Shown: positions 1-9,323 of the stretch, piece after piece
How positions within the stretch are numbered: the first letter of the stretch is position 1
How the letters are laid out: each line of letters starts with the position of its first letter
Assembly (NCBI GenBank): GCA_965243605.1
Contig: CBDEVQ010000093.1
Location: forward strand, 1 to 57,913
Length of the DNA: 57,913 nt
Direction of reading: 5' to 3'
Source of the DNA: JBMYYR01 sp965243605
GTDB lineage: Bacteria; Bacteroidota; Bacteroidia; Flavobacteriales; CAJXXR01
Notes under the pieces: generated by a model
What the model saw: only the letters and a program-made list of their open reading frames with translations
The model's database searches: none
What the model was told of the DNA's origin: nothing
Made by a program: the position numbers and the translations under genes

Positions 1-1751
1 GTTTCCATCAAAAAATACTAAAATATGATTGGCAGAATAATCTCCACCATTAAATATATTTCTTGGGTTAGAATTACAGACAAACCCTCTTCAGAACCAA
101 TCCAAACTTTCCCATTGTGGTCTATTGTTGCACAGTTTACTTTGAGAGATGGAAGATTACCAGAATTACTGGATGTGTTTAGTTGTTTGACTTTAGAACT
201 TGTTTGAGACTCATCAAAAACCAATATTCCATCTCCTTCTGGAATAATCCATTTTTGATTTAATTGATTAAAAATTTCTAATCGTTTCGTATGTGTAATT
301 GTTGGAAGCAATGATCCAAAATTATAGTATTCCCAATTGTCATCTTTGTCTTTTGATATTAATGCACGTGGACTTTGTGAAGACAATACCCAAAGTGTTC
401 CTTTATTATCAAATTTAAGATCAGATAATAAATACTGTTCCTCTCCAAAATCTCGTGGAGCCAAAGTCGAATTATTTTGAGTATACACTTCAGGAGATGA
501 ATAATCGGTATATTTCAGTAATCCTAATCCCCATGTTGTAGACCATTGGTTTTCTGGATTTAGTGGATCTTGTGCAAATGCAGTTACATCCCTTTCATCA
601 ATAATAGGGTCAGTAGGATAGTATGTCCAAATATTATCTTTATAGATTGAAAAATTATCTCTACTATATTTTGGAGCATAACTGTCATGTTTACCACCAT
701 GGGTAATTATTATTTCATTTTGGTCGCTAATTATTTTAGAAATATTTGTTGATTTAGGACCGTGAGGAAAATACGATTGAAATCCTGCAGGGTCAGCTTT
801 TATTAATCCTCTTGAAACATCTGTGAACCAATAGCTACCATCAATTCCTACAATTGAATTTGTGAAATTTAAGTCTCCATGAATAATTAGGTTTTCAAAA
901 TTTGTTGAACTATTGTATAATCTAGAATTATAAAGTCCTGAAAGTAATATTTTATTATTTTCAGATTTTAATGAATTGACTTTGAAGTTATTATTAGACG
1001 GTGAGATTATTAATTGGTTATTCTCATAGACATATTGTTTATCTTCTATAGAGTTTACGCTTGTCCAATTAAACATCAAATAATCCGATGTAGAAGCTAT
1101 TGTATTAATATCTGAAGAATCTGGTAATACACCTTTAAAATGCATTTTTGACCAATTATCAGAAAAGCTTAATAGTGGATGATCAGCATAGGCTTTAAAT
1201 ATTCCATGATCAGTTGCAGCATATATGGTATCTTTAAAAACCGTAGCTTGTTGAACGGCTTTATTGGTGTTGTTAACACCTAGTTTATAAGTATCAGAAA
1301 TCTCTACTTTTTCTAAATCAAATTTTATGATTCCAAAATTACAGCTTAGTAGGGCGTAATTATCTTCAATTTGAATATGATTTATTTGTTTACTTCCTGT
1401 AATGTTGGTTGTATTTAATATTTCTGGAATATTTTTTATTTCACCGTCAATAATAACATCTAGATTTCCACTCTTATATCCTATTAAGATAATGTTTCTA
1501 GTCTTATCGTATGCAAGACTCGTGATTTCAATTTCACTTAGTCCGTCTAAAGTTGAAAAATGATTAATTTCTTTAGTGGTTTTATCCATATAGAATAAAG
1601 CCGTTGTTGAAGCGGCAATAATTCTATTGTCTTTTTCAATGAGGTCAATTAGTGTATTGTAATTTAAATGATCTCTCCATTCTTCAACTTTAATTTGAGC
1701 TGTTAAAGAATTTGCTAACAATAGAATGAAAGGTAAAATGCGATATTTCAT
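1..1751 (-). CDS. porZ: PorZ-like T9SS protein, 3' end outside window, frameshifted
   Basis: Two-component-regulator-type beta-propeller protein of the PorZ family, a cell-surface part of the type IX secretion machinery (in Porphyromonas it delivers anionic LPS to the sortase). The start at 1751 gives a signal peptide ending near LTAQ, followed by the PorZ-like opening VEEWRDHLNYN and propeller-blade motifs such as GKVWIGSEEGL. The reading frame hits a TAG at 18-20, but the family sequence resumes in another frame just before it (NPRNIFNGGDYSAN and on to the window edge), so about one base is missing near 70-78; restoring one T would read SVISNPRNIF. The C-terminal sorting domain, if present, lies beyond the window. 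A longer start at 1820 is a TTG inside the leader of the divergent tRNA and was not used. The family call is fairly firm; the frameshift may be sequence error. Confidence 0.8.
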
Positions 1752-1824
1752 GATTACGTATAGACTAAGATAAATAATAGATATAACGAAAGAACGAAAA
1801 AATATTATATTAGCAAACAAAATT

Positions 1825-1898
1825 GGCCTTGTAGTTCAACTGGATAGAATATCAGATTTCGGCTCTGAGGGTTGAGGGTTCGAGTCCTTCCAAGGTCG
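1825..1898 (+). tRNA. tRNA-Arg (anticodon TCG)
   Basis: A full cloverleaf can be folded. The acceptor stem GGCCTTG pairs with CAAGGTC (one G-T). The D arm is GTTC/GAAT, the anticodon stem TCAGA/TCTGA with loop TTTCGGC (anticodon TCG, reading CGN Arg codons), and the T arm GAGGG/CCTTC with loop TTCGAGT. The discriminator base is G at 1898 and is followed by CA, so CCA is not encoded. The gene is divergent from porZ. Confidence 0.95.
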
Positions 1899-2060
1899 CA
1901 TATTTATATTTTTTCTACAGATATTTTTTACAGCCACAATTTTTAAGCCAATCTTATTCCTTTTATTGTAACTTTATTATAATGTAGTAATAAATAACAT
2001 TTTTTAATTCAAATTGCAAGAATTACGATTATTAATATGTTAAAATTATATAAAAAGTAG

Positions 2061-2068
2061 TAAGTTTG
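2061..2068 (+). promoter_or_regulatory. Bacteroidota -7 box before the M43 protease gene
   Basis: TAAGTTTG matches TAnnTTTG exactly. It would start transcription near 2074, which rules out the in-frame ATG at 2073 and supports the start at 2118. Confidence 0.6.
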
Positions 2069-2117
2069 GAGAATGGATGATTTTTCCATTTGGTCTATAC
2101 TTAAAAAAACAAATACT

Positions 2118-4823
2118 ATGAATAGAAGTTTATTCCTTCTTCTTGGCTTATCGATGGGGCTTGCTGGTCAGGCTCAAGAGCATGAGTGTGGAAGTACCCT
2201 TCAGTCGGCTTATGAGAGATATGAAGATCAACCTGAGGTATTAAAAGCTTTTAAAGCGGATAACGAAGCTTTTAATCAACATTTAAGAAATAAGCGAACT
2301 GCTAGTTTCTCAAATGCAAGGTTAGCTGCTGACTCTTTAGATAAGATTGTACGTTACATTCCTGTTGTTTTTCATATTTTACATGACGAAAGAAACTACA
2401 ATTTATCTGTAGCTCAAATTGAAAGTCAAATAGAAGTATTAAATGAGGATTTCAGAAGACAAAATGCAACAGCTGCAAATACTCCTGAACCATTTAAATA
2501 TACTGCAGATTCTACATCTTTAACATTTGCTTTTGATGATGTTAATGATTTAGCTGGTGTAGAAAAATATATTCTTCTTCAAGCTGGTCCTACAGATGCT
2601 GAAGATTTTGAGTTTAATATTCCAAGTGGAGATAAATTTGTTATCTATTTCACAAATGATGATTTCGGAACTGTTCCTTTAGTAGAGCCTACTAATGGAG
2701 AATCGATCTCTTTTGCTGAAGTTGAAATAGATGGTTTAACAACTCAAGAAGAAGTAAGAGATGCTGTTAAAACAGCAATTGATAATAATTTTGGAGGAAA
2801 TGTAACGACTAGTATTGATACAAGTACAACTGATCCTTCATTAGTGGTTGTAAATAGTAATAACGGACATGCTGTTTCTGAAATGTCAAACATTCCTGCT
2901 GTTAACATAGCAATGTTTGAAAGAGAACCAGGACGTTATGTTGCTGCAGATGCTAGAATTGAATTTCGTTTAGCGAGATTAGATCCTAACGGTAATCCAA
3001 CTACAGGTATTAATAGAGTGTATTCTGACCGTTCAACAATGAGGTCTGCTAGTGAAGAACCAGGAGCAGTATCTTATAATACTTGGCGTAATAACATGAA
3101 ATCTGTTAAACAATGGGATCCTTCTAAGTATTTTAATATTTGGAGTGTAGATGTAATTCCTGCTACAGGAGGAAGTACTATTTTAGGATTTGCACAGTTT
3201 CCAGGTCAATTAGCAATGTCTCCAGAAACGGATGGTGTTGTATTAGGAGATGAATATCTTGGTAATCAAGGTAGTGCAATAACATTAGGTAGAACTTTAA
3301 CACATGAAGCTGGTCACTGGTTAAACCTAAGACACATTTGGGGAGATGATGATACAAGAGCTGATGGAACACAAATTTTTGATGCTGACTACGATGAAGA
3401 TACAGAGTATTCAATCATTAGTGCAGGTTCAGATGATGTATTTGATACACCTAACCAAGGAAATAGAACAAATAATAACTGCCCTACTTTTGTTGAAGAG
3501 GGAGAACTAGGAACTTTACATGGAGACATGTTTATGAACTATATGGATTACGCAACAGATGCTTGTATGAGTTTATTCACTTTTGGACAAGTTGAAAGAA
3601 TGCGTGCTGCAATGGACATTTATAGAGCTAACATCTGGTCTGAAGAAAACCTGGTTGCTACAGGAGTTTCTGAAAGTTTTGATGCTGGATCTTTAAAGCC
3701 TGCTGTTGATTATATGGTTGACAGAAGATTTATTTGTGCTGGTGGTGATATTGAGTTTACAAATGTTTCTACAAATACAACGAGCAGTTCAACGTATACT
3801 TGGTCATTCCCAGGATCTAATGTTGCTAGTGTATCTACAAAAAGTCCTACTGTAGAATTTACAGAGCCAGGAACATATACTGTACAATTAGACGTTACTA
3901 ATGCAAACGGTACAACAACGAAAGTATCTGAAGATTTAATTCATGTTTTCTCAAGTGATGCAGAATTAGTAGCACCATTATATGCTAATTTTACACACTA
4001 TGCTTCTATTGCAGGACCAAACAATATTGTTTCAGCATTATCAGAAGATGGTGTAGATGGATGGAGTTATACTCAAATTGGAAGTCCAGCTGATGGTGAA
4101 ATTGGAGGTTTACGTGTTGCATCTTACTTAAATGATGAAGCTGATGTTCAGTCATTAGTGTTTAAAACTTTAAATACGGAAGCTTTAACAAGTGGAGCAA
4201 CGTTCTCTTTTGATTATGCATATGTGAAAAAACAACCGGATACGGATGATAGATTTATTCTTTCATACAGAACGACTTGTACTGGTGCATGGAAAGTATT
4301 ATATCAAAACTCAACAAATCCTTGTATTGGGAATGAAGTTGAAGCTGAAGGAATGACAACCAACGGTGGTCAAATTCAGTATGTAGACTTTTACCCAGAA
4401 GATAATGAATGGAAAACAGTAGGTGTAGATTTACCACCTTCATTTAGAGATAAAGAAGAGGTTTATATTCGTATTGAATATTTTGGACGTCACGGTAACT
4501 ATTTCTACTTTGATAATGTTAATATTTCAAACGCTCCACTTGGACAAGAGGAGATTGTATTTGAAAACTCTATAGGTGTTTATCCTAACCCTAACAATGG
4601 TAATGCTGTTGTTCAGTTTAACTTAGACAATGCATCTAATGTATCTGTTGAAATAGTTGATATTATCGGAAAAACATATGGAAGTCTTTCTAATGGATTT
4701 GGAGAAGGTGAAAATAAAGTTCAAATTGAAGCAATTGCTGGTCAATTATCTAATGGAGTTTATTTCGCGAAAATAACAAAGAACAATAGAGTTTACACTC
4801 AAAAATTCTTAGTTTCTAAATAA
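2118..4823 (+). CDS. Secreted M43-family zinc metalloprotease with PKD domain and T9SS sorting domain
   Basis: Extracellular pappalysin-type (M43) zinc protease, 901 residues. A signal peptide ends at about residue 20 (GQAQ). The zinc site HEAGHWLNLRH has H396, E397, H400 and H406, and the Met-turn lies at NYMDY (M476). A PKD-type domain follows (TYTWSFPG...EPGTYTVQLDVTN), then a jelly-roll-like segment, and the last ~75 residues are a T9SS type A sorting domain (YPNPNNG...KFLVSK). Residues ~129-275 are an insertion splitting the normal family sequence between PFKY and VAADARIEF. The start at 2118 is chosen because it opens the signal peptide and lies downstream of a promoter box at 2061. The gene stands alone with its own terminator. 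Substrate unknown. Confidence 0.9.
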   Translation: MNRSLFLLLGLSMGLAGQAQEHECGSTLQSAYERYEDQPEVLKAFKADNEAFNQHLRNKRTASFSNARLAADSLDKIVRYIPVVFHILHDERNYNLSVAQIESQIEVLNEDFRRQNATAANTPEPFKYTADSTSLTFAFDDVNDLAGVEKYILLQAGPTDAEDFEFNIPSGDKFVIYFTNDDFGTVPLVEPTNGESISFAEVEIDGLTTQEEVRDAVKTAIDNNFGGNVTTSIDTSTTDPSLVVVNSNNGHAVSEMSNIPAVNIAMFEREPGRYVAADARIEFRLARLDPNGNPTTGINRVYSDRSTMRSASEEPGAVSYNTWRNNMKSVKQWDPSKYFNIWSVDVIPATGGSTILGFAQFPGQLAMSPETDGVVLGDEYLGNQGSAITLGRTLTHEAGHWLNLRHIWGDDDTRADGTQIFDADYDEDTEYSIISAGSDDVFDTPNQGNRTNNNCPTFVEEGELGTLHGDMFMNYMDYATDACMSLFTFGQVERMRAAMDIYRANIWSEENLVATGVSESFDAGSLKPAVDYMVDRRFICAGGDIEFTNVSTNTTSSSTYTWSFPGSNVASVSTKSPTVEFTEPGTYTVQLDVTNANGTTTKVSEDLIHVFSSDAELVAPLYANFTHYASIAGPNNIVSALSEDGVDGWSYTQIGSPADGEIGGLRVASYLNDEADVQSLVFKTLNTEALTSGATFSFDYAYVKKQPDTDDRFILSYRTTCTGAWKVLYQNSTNPCIGNEVEAEGMTTNGGQIQYVDFYPEDNEWKTVGVDLPPSFRDKEEVYIRIEYFGRHGNYFYFDNVNISNAPLGQEEIVFENSIGVYPNPNNGNAVVQFNLDNASNVSVEIVDIIGKTYGSLSNGFGEGENKVQIEAIAGQLSNGVYFAKITKNNRVYTQKFLVSK

Positions 4824-4842
4824 GAAATACAACATAATATTT

Positions 4843-4881
4843 AAAAGCGCTTTTGAGGATTCTCAAAAGCGCTTTTTTTTT
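4843..4881 (+). terminator. Rho-independent terminator after the M43 protease gene
   Basis: A 15-bp stem (AAAAGCGCTTTTGAG / CTCAAAAGCGCTTTT) with loop GATT is followed by a T-run. Confidence 0.85.
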
Positions 4882-4948
4882 GTCTTTGTATTCTCTAGTG
4901 TTGATAAAACTACTGAGCTTAAAATGATTATAAATAAGAAAAAACGTC

Positions 4949-4956
4949 TAACTTTG
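4949..4956 (+). promoter_or_regulatory. -7 box of the sufE operon
   Basis: TAACTTTG is an exact TAnnTTTG match 18 bp upstream of the sufE start. Confidence 0.6.
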
Positions 4957-4973
4957 CCGAAAAATCAACCAGT

Positions 4974-5384
4974 ATGACTATTGTAGAGTTACAAGATGAA
5001 ATCATTGAGGAATTTGAATTTTTTGATGATTGGATGGAAAAATACGAATACATCATAGATCTTGGTAAAGAGCTTACTCAGTTAGAATCAGATTATAAAA
5101 CTGAAGAAAACAGAATTAAAGGATGTCAATCTCAATTATGGATTCATATAGAGAACAATAATGGGGTCTTAAATTTTTCTGCAGATTCAGATGCGATAAT
5201 AACCAAAGGAATAGCAGCATTAATATTGCGCCCAGTTCAAGGACAAAATATTAAGGATGTAGCAAATTATGATTTCAACTTTGTTGATAAAATCGGATTA
5301 AAAGAGCATTTATCTATGACTAGATCTAATGGACTTGCATCGATGATTCAAAGAGTATCAAGTTTTGCTAATCAAAATATCTAA
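4974..5384 (+). CDS. sufE: SufE-type cysteine desulfurase activator
   Basis: SufE accepts persulfide sulfur from the SufS cysteine desulfurase and passes it to the SufBCD scaffold for Fe-S cluster assembly in the cytoplasm. The 136-residue length is typical. The family signature is intact: IEEFEFFDDWMEKYEYIIDLG near the start, then NRIKGCQSQLW with the sulfur-accepting cysteine at residue 51. It is the first gene of a compact operon with a SufT-like gene, DUF2480 and DUF3050. sufBCDS are not in the window, so this is a detached part of the SUF set. The promoter box at 4949 fits the ATG at 4974. Confidence 0.93.
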   Translation: MTIVELQDEIIEEFEFFDDWMEKYEYIIDLGKELTQLESDYKTEENRIKGCQSQLWIHIENNNGVLNFSADSDAIITKGIAALILRPVQGQNIKDVANYDFNFVDKIGLKEHLSMTRSNGLASMIQRVSSFANQNI

Positions 5385-5395
5385 AACTTACAGCC

Positions 5396-5716
5396 ATGAC
5401 AGAAGAAGAAATGAATAAAATTGGAGAGGACGTAATAGACGTTCTTCATACCATATATGACCCAGAGATCCCTGTAGATATTTATGAATTAGGTTTAATT
5501 TATGATGTTAAAGTATCGGATGAAGGAGATGTTGAAATAGAAATGACTTTAACTTCACCAAATTGTCCTGTTGCTGAAACTTTACCTGTAGAGGTTCAAG
5601 ATAAAGTTAAAACCTTACCAGAGGTAGAACATTGTAGAGTTGAAATCGTATTCGACCCACCTTGGGATAAGTCTATGATGAGCGAAGAAGCCCAACTGGA
5701 ATTAGGATTTATGTAA
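5396..5716 (+). CDS. SUF system Fe-S assembly protein (DUF59/MIP18, SufT-like)
   Basis: A 106-residue DUF59/MIP18-family protein of the kind linked to SUF Fe-S maturation in Bacteroidota. Visible family motifs are DPEIPVDIYELGLIYDV near residues 21-37, TSPNCPVAE with the conserved cysteine, and VEIVFDPPWDKSMMSE near the end. The family helps deliver or mature Fe-S clusters; PaaD-like proteins share the fold, but the short length and the sufE neighbour favour the SUF role. It starts 11 bp after sufE and its stop codon overlaps the next start by one base, so translation is probably coupled. Confidence 0.88.
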   Translation: MTEEEMNKIGEDVIDVLHTIYDPEIPVDIYELGLIYDVKVSDEGDVEIEMTLTSPNCPVAETLPVEVQDKVKTLPEVEHCRVEIVFDPPWDKSMMSEEAQLELGFM

Positions 5717-6198
5717 TGGAAGAGATACGTATAAAAGAACATAAGATTTTAGAATTTGATGTTGCTGATTACTATCCAACTCAAATTGAATCTTTTGATT
5801 TAGCACCATATTTATTCCATGGTATTGCCCTTAAAGAAAAAGAGTTTAGGAAAGAAATTAAATCTGTTGATTGGAATTCTTTCTCTGGTAATATATTAAA
5901 GATACATTGCTCAGCGGATGCCATTTTACCTGCATGGGTTTTCCCTTTTATTGCAAATAAGGCGAATAAATTTAAATTTGTATACGAAGAAAGTAATCAG
6001 AATCAGTTTTTAGCGTCTTACTATTCAACGGTTTTCTCTAAAATGGATTGGACTACATTCAATAATCAGCGTGTGTTACTTCGTGGATGTTCTTCGTTGA
6101 AGATTCCTGCATCGGTATATACAGAAGCTGCTTTTTACCTTGGGAAGGTTGCCAAAAAACTAAGTTATGGTGAGGCATGTTCTCAAGTTCCTTTGTAA
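5716..6198 (+). CDS. DUF2480 family protein
   Basis: A 160-residue soluble protein that I recognise as DUF2480, a Bacteroidota family without known function. Supporting segments are LEFDVADYYP near the start and HCSADAILPAWVFPFIANKA in the middle, a stretch strongly conserved in the family. No signal peptide or membrane helix. The ATG overlaps the stop codon of the preceding gene (ATGTAATGG), so it belongs to the sufE operon. A role in Fe-S assembly or its repair is an inference from position only. Confidence 0.75.
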   Translation: MEEIRIKEHKILEFDVADYYPTQIESFDLAPYLFHGIALKEKEFRKEIKSVDWNSFSGNILKIHCSADAILPAWVFPFIANKANKFKFVYEESNQNQFLASYYSTVFSKMDWTTFNNQRVLLRGCSSLKIPASVYTEAAFYLGKVAKKLSYGEACSQVPL

Positions 6199-6217
6199 TT
6201 AACTTTTTATTAAAATT

Positions 6218-6992
6218 ATGCATTTAGAAACTTTAAAAGAGGCCGTTAAGCCATATAGAGAATCCGTAATATCTCATCCTTTATATAAAAAATTTAAAAA
6301 CAGTTCGTGACGTTAAGTCTTTAATGGAATTGCATGTATATGCAGTTTGGGATTTTATGTCTTTGTTAAAAGCATTACAACGAGAATTTACCTCAGTAGA
6401 TATACCTTGGGTACCGTCTAATAATCCTGATTTAAGACGTTTTATTAATGAAATCGTTCTAGAAGAGGAAAGTGATGTTGATTTACAAGGTAATTATAAA
6501 AGCCATCTTGAAATGTATATTGACGCTATGAATGATTTAGAGGCAGATATACGTCCTTTTAATTCATTTATGAGTTCTTTATCATCATTAAGTTTAGATG
6601 ACGCTATCAATAGCCTAGAATCAGAAGAAGCAAAGTCTTTCCTTAAGCATACATTCGAGGTTATTGGAAGCAATAAACCACATTGTATTGCAGCTGCATT
6701 TACATTTGGTAGAGAAGATTTAATTCCAGATATGTTTCATGTTTTGGTTAATGAACTACATGATATTAATCCAGAACAGTTAAAAAACCTTAAATATTAT
6801 TTGGATCGTCACATCGAATTGGATGGTGATAACCATGGTCCATTGGCAGAGAAAATGATGATTATCCTCTGTGGTAATGATGATTTGAAGTGGAAAGAAG
6901 CAACTGAAACAGCCATAGAATGTTTAAAACACAGAAGAAGTTTATGGACAGGGGTTGATCAAAAAATTAATATATTAGCGTATTCAAATTAG
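6218..6992 (+). CDS. DUF3050 family protein, interrupted by a one-base frameshift
   Basis: The main open frame runs from 6324 and carries the family core (LMELHVYAVWDFMSLLKALQ, VPWVPSNNPDLRRFINEIV). The missing N-terminus lies immediately upstream in another frame: an ATG at 6218 gives HLETLKEAVKPYRESVISHP and then stops at 6308-6310. Removing one A from the run at 6296-6300 joins the two into KFKTVRDVKSLMELH, a continuous DUF3050 protein of about 257 residues. It is therefore annotated as one gene with an apparent +1 insertion in a homopolymer, either sequence error or a real lesion. It follows DUF2480 by 19 bp in the same operon. The family is related to haem-oxygenase-like helical proteins; its function is unknown. 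Confidence 0.75.
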
Positions 6993-7050
6993 GTTTTAGA
7001 ATAGGCCTAGAATATCGCGAGAATTTATAATTCATAATACCGATAACATT

Positions 7051-9204
7051 ATGTTAAAAAAGTGGTTTGCTGCTACGTTAATTGCATTTACATCTTTGTC
7101 TCAAGTGGCAAAAGCAGATGAAGGAATGTGGCTTCCAATGTTTTTAAATAAAAACATTGAAGAAATGCAAAAAATGGGTCTACAATTAACCCCAGAACAA
7201 TTGTATGATATCAATAACTCAAGCTTAAAAGATGCTATTGTAAGCTTCGGAGGATTTTGTACTGGAGAGATAATATCTAGCCAAGGATTAATTTTAACGA
7301 ACCACCATTGTGGTTACGAAGCTATCCAATCTCATTCTTCTGTTGGAAATAATATCCTAGATGATGGTTTTTGGGCTGCTAATAATGGAGAGGAAAAACC
7401 AAATGAAGGATTATTCGTTGACTTTTTAGTAAGAATGGATGATGTAACATCTGACGTTTTAAAAGGAGTGACTAATGATATGAGCGAAATGGATCGTGAA
7501 AAGCACATTTATGAAGCCATAACAGAATTAAAAACGAAAGCTGGAGAAGGTAATAGCTATAGAATAGAAATTAAACCATTTTTTGATGGGAATGAATTTT
7601 ACCAGTTTACTTATGAACGATATGATGATGTACGTTTAGTAGGTACACCTCCATCTTCTGTAGGTAAATATGGTGGAGATACTGATAACTGGATGTGGCC
7701 AAGACATACAGGAGATTTCTCTATGTTTAGAGTATATACAGCACCAGATGGAAGTCCAGCGCAATATTCTGAAGATAATGTACCAATGGCTCCAAAACAT
7801 CATTTACCAGTTTCTATGAAAGGTGTTAAACCTAACGATTATACTATGATTTGGGGATACCCAGGATCTACAGATCGTTATTTAACTTCATGGGGAATAG
7901 AGCAAGCGGTTGAAAAAGAATACCCTAGTTTTATAGATATCAGAAGAACTAAGTTAGATATTTTTGATGATCATATGAAAGATGACGAGAAAGTTAGAAT
8001 TCAATATTCATCTAAATATGCTAATGTTTCTAATTATTGGAAAAATAGAATAGGTATGTCTAAAGCACTTAAAGCTTTAGATATTCAAGGGAAAAAAGAA
8101 GATATTGAGGCTGAATTCACAAAATGGGTTAATTCTAATCCTGAATTAAAGCCATTATATGGTGAAGCGTTATCATTAATTTCGGATTCATATAAAGAGT
8201 CTGATGCTCTTGTAAAAGGTAATGTATATGCACTGGAGGCTGCTTTAACTGGATCTGATATTACTTTGTTTGCTTTAAGAGCAAGTCGTATCATTGAACG
8301 TATGTTAGGAGAAGATACTCCAGAAGCTCAGAAAGAAGCATTAAAAGCTGCTATTGATGCACAGATTGAAGATCATTTTAAAAATTACGATTTAGCAACA
8401 GATAAAGAGGTTTTCATTACATTGATGTCTAAGTACAATAAAGACATTACTAATGATGAATTTAAGCCAAGTTTCTTTAAAGATGTGAAAAAAGGGAACT
8501 TTAAAAAGTTTGCTAAAAAAGCATATAAGAAATCGATCTTTGTTAATAAAAAGAAATTAGAAGCTTTTCTTAAAGAGCCTAATTTAGAAGTATTAAAAGA
8601 AGATCCATTTTATGCTGTTCAAGCATCTGTATACGATACGTATAGAATGTTTGCTCAAAAAATGCAAGGTGCTGAAGAAAAAGGAGCAAAAGGAAACCGT
8701 TTATTTGTTGATGGATTACGTAAAATGAATCCAACTAAAAATTACTATCCAAATGCAAACTTTACAATGCGTTGTACTTATGGTAAAGTTGGGCGTTATA
8801 GCGCACCAAAAGATGGGTATTTTTACGACTATTACACAACATTAGAAGGAGCTATTGCTAAAATGGATAATACAAATCCTGAATTTGTAATTCCTTCAAA
8901 GTTACATGAGCTGTATAAAACTAAAGATTATGGACGTTATGCAGATGCAGACGGTAAATTGAGAGTATGTTTTATATCAGATAACGATATTACAGGTGGA
9001 AACTCAGGTTCACCAGTAATTAATGGTAACGGAGAATTAGTAGGTTGTGCTTTTGATGGTAACTGGGAAGCAATGAGTGGTGATATTGCTTTTGAAGATG
9101 AAATGCAAAGAACAATCTCTGTAGATATTAGATACGTATTGTTTATTATTGATAAATATGCTGGAGCAAAGCATATTGTAGATGAAATGACTTTAGCTTA
9201 CTAA
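7051..9204 (+). CDS. S46 family dipeptidyl peptidase, DPP7 type
   Basis: Periplasmic or surface serine exopeptidase that removes dipeptides from peptide N-termini. The signal peptide ends near AKAD. The His of the triad is in TNHHCGYEAIQSHSSV (H85/H86) and the nucleophile is Ser652 in GGNSGSPV. The residue that sets S1 specificity, in the segment FDGNWEAMSGD, is Gly670; DPP11 enzymes have Arg there and cut after Asp/Glu, whereas Gly is typical of DPP7, which prefers hydrophobic residues. Full length at 717 residues, ending RYVLFIIDKYAGAKHIVDEM as in the family. The gene stands alone and has a terminator at 9238. Confidence 0.93.
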   Translation: MLKKWFAATLIAFTSLSQVAKADEGMWLPMFLNKNIEEMQKMGLQLTPEQLYDINNSSLKDAIVSFGGFCTGEIISSQGLILTNHHCGYEAIQSHSSVGNNILDDGFWAANNGEEKPNEGLFVDFLVRMDDVTSDVLKGVTNDMSEMDREKHIYEAITELKTKAGEGNSYRIEIKPFFDGNEFYQFTYERYDDVRLVGTPPSSVGKYGGDTDNWMWPRHTGDFSMFRVYTAPDGSPAQYSEDNVPMAPKHHLPVSMKGVKPNDYTMIWGYPGSTDRYLTSWGIEQAVEKEYPSFIDIRRTKLDIFDDHMKDDEKVRIQYSSKYANVSNYWKNRIGMSKALKALDIQGKKEDIEAEFTKWVNSNPELKPLYGEALSLISDSYKESDALVKGNVYALEAALTGSDITLFALRASRIIERMLGEDTPEAQKEALKAAIDAQIEDHFKNYDLATDKEVFITLMSKYNKDITNDEFKPSFFKDVKKGNFKKFAKKAYKKSIFVNKKKLEAFLKEPNLEVLKEDPFYAVQASVYDTYRMFAQKMQGAEEKGAKGNRLFVDGLRKMNPTKNYYPNANFTMRCTYGKVGRYSAPKDGYFYDYYTTLEGAIAKMDNTNPEFVIPSKLHELYKTKDYGRYADADGKLRVCFISDNDITGGNSGSPVINGNGELVGCAFDGNWEAMSGDIAFEDEMQRTISVDIRYVLFIIDKYAGAKHIVDEMTLAY

Positions 9205-9237
9205 GGTTTAAAATTTATTGTGTTTAGAATAACACGT

Positions 9238-9273
9238 AAACGCTGTATCACATTGTGGTACAGCGTTTTTTTT
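9238..9273 (+). terminator. Terminator after the S46 peptidase gene
   Basis: The stem AAACGCTGTA.CA / TGGTACAGCGTTT has a short loop and ends in a run of T. Confidence 0.8.
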
Positions 9274-9323
9274 ATGGTATACTTATTGTTATGTGTTGTT
9301 AATATTTTGAAACATTTATAAAA

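Noticed and set aside
25..207. Plus-strand ORF at the left edge
   Set aside because: It is antisense to porZ, with no recognisable features.
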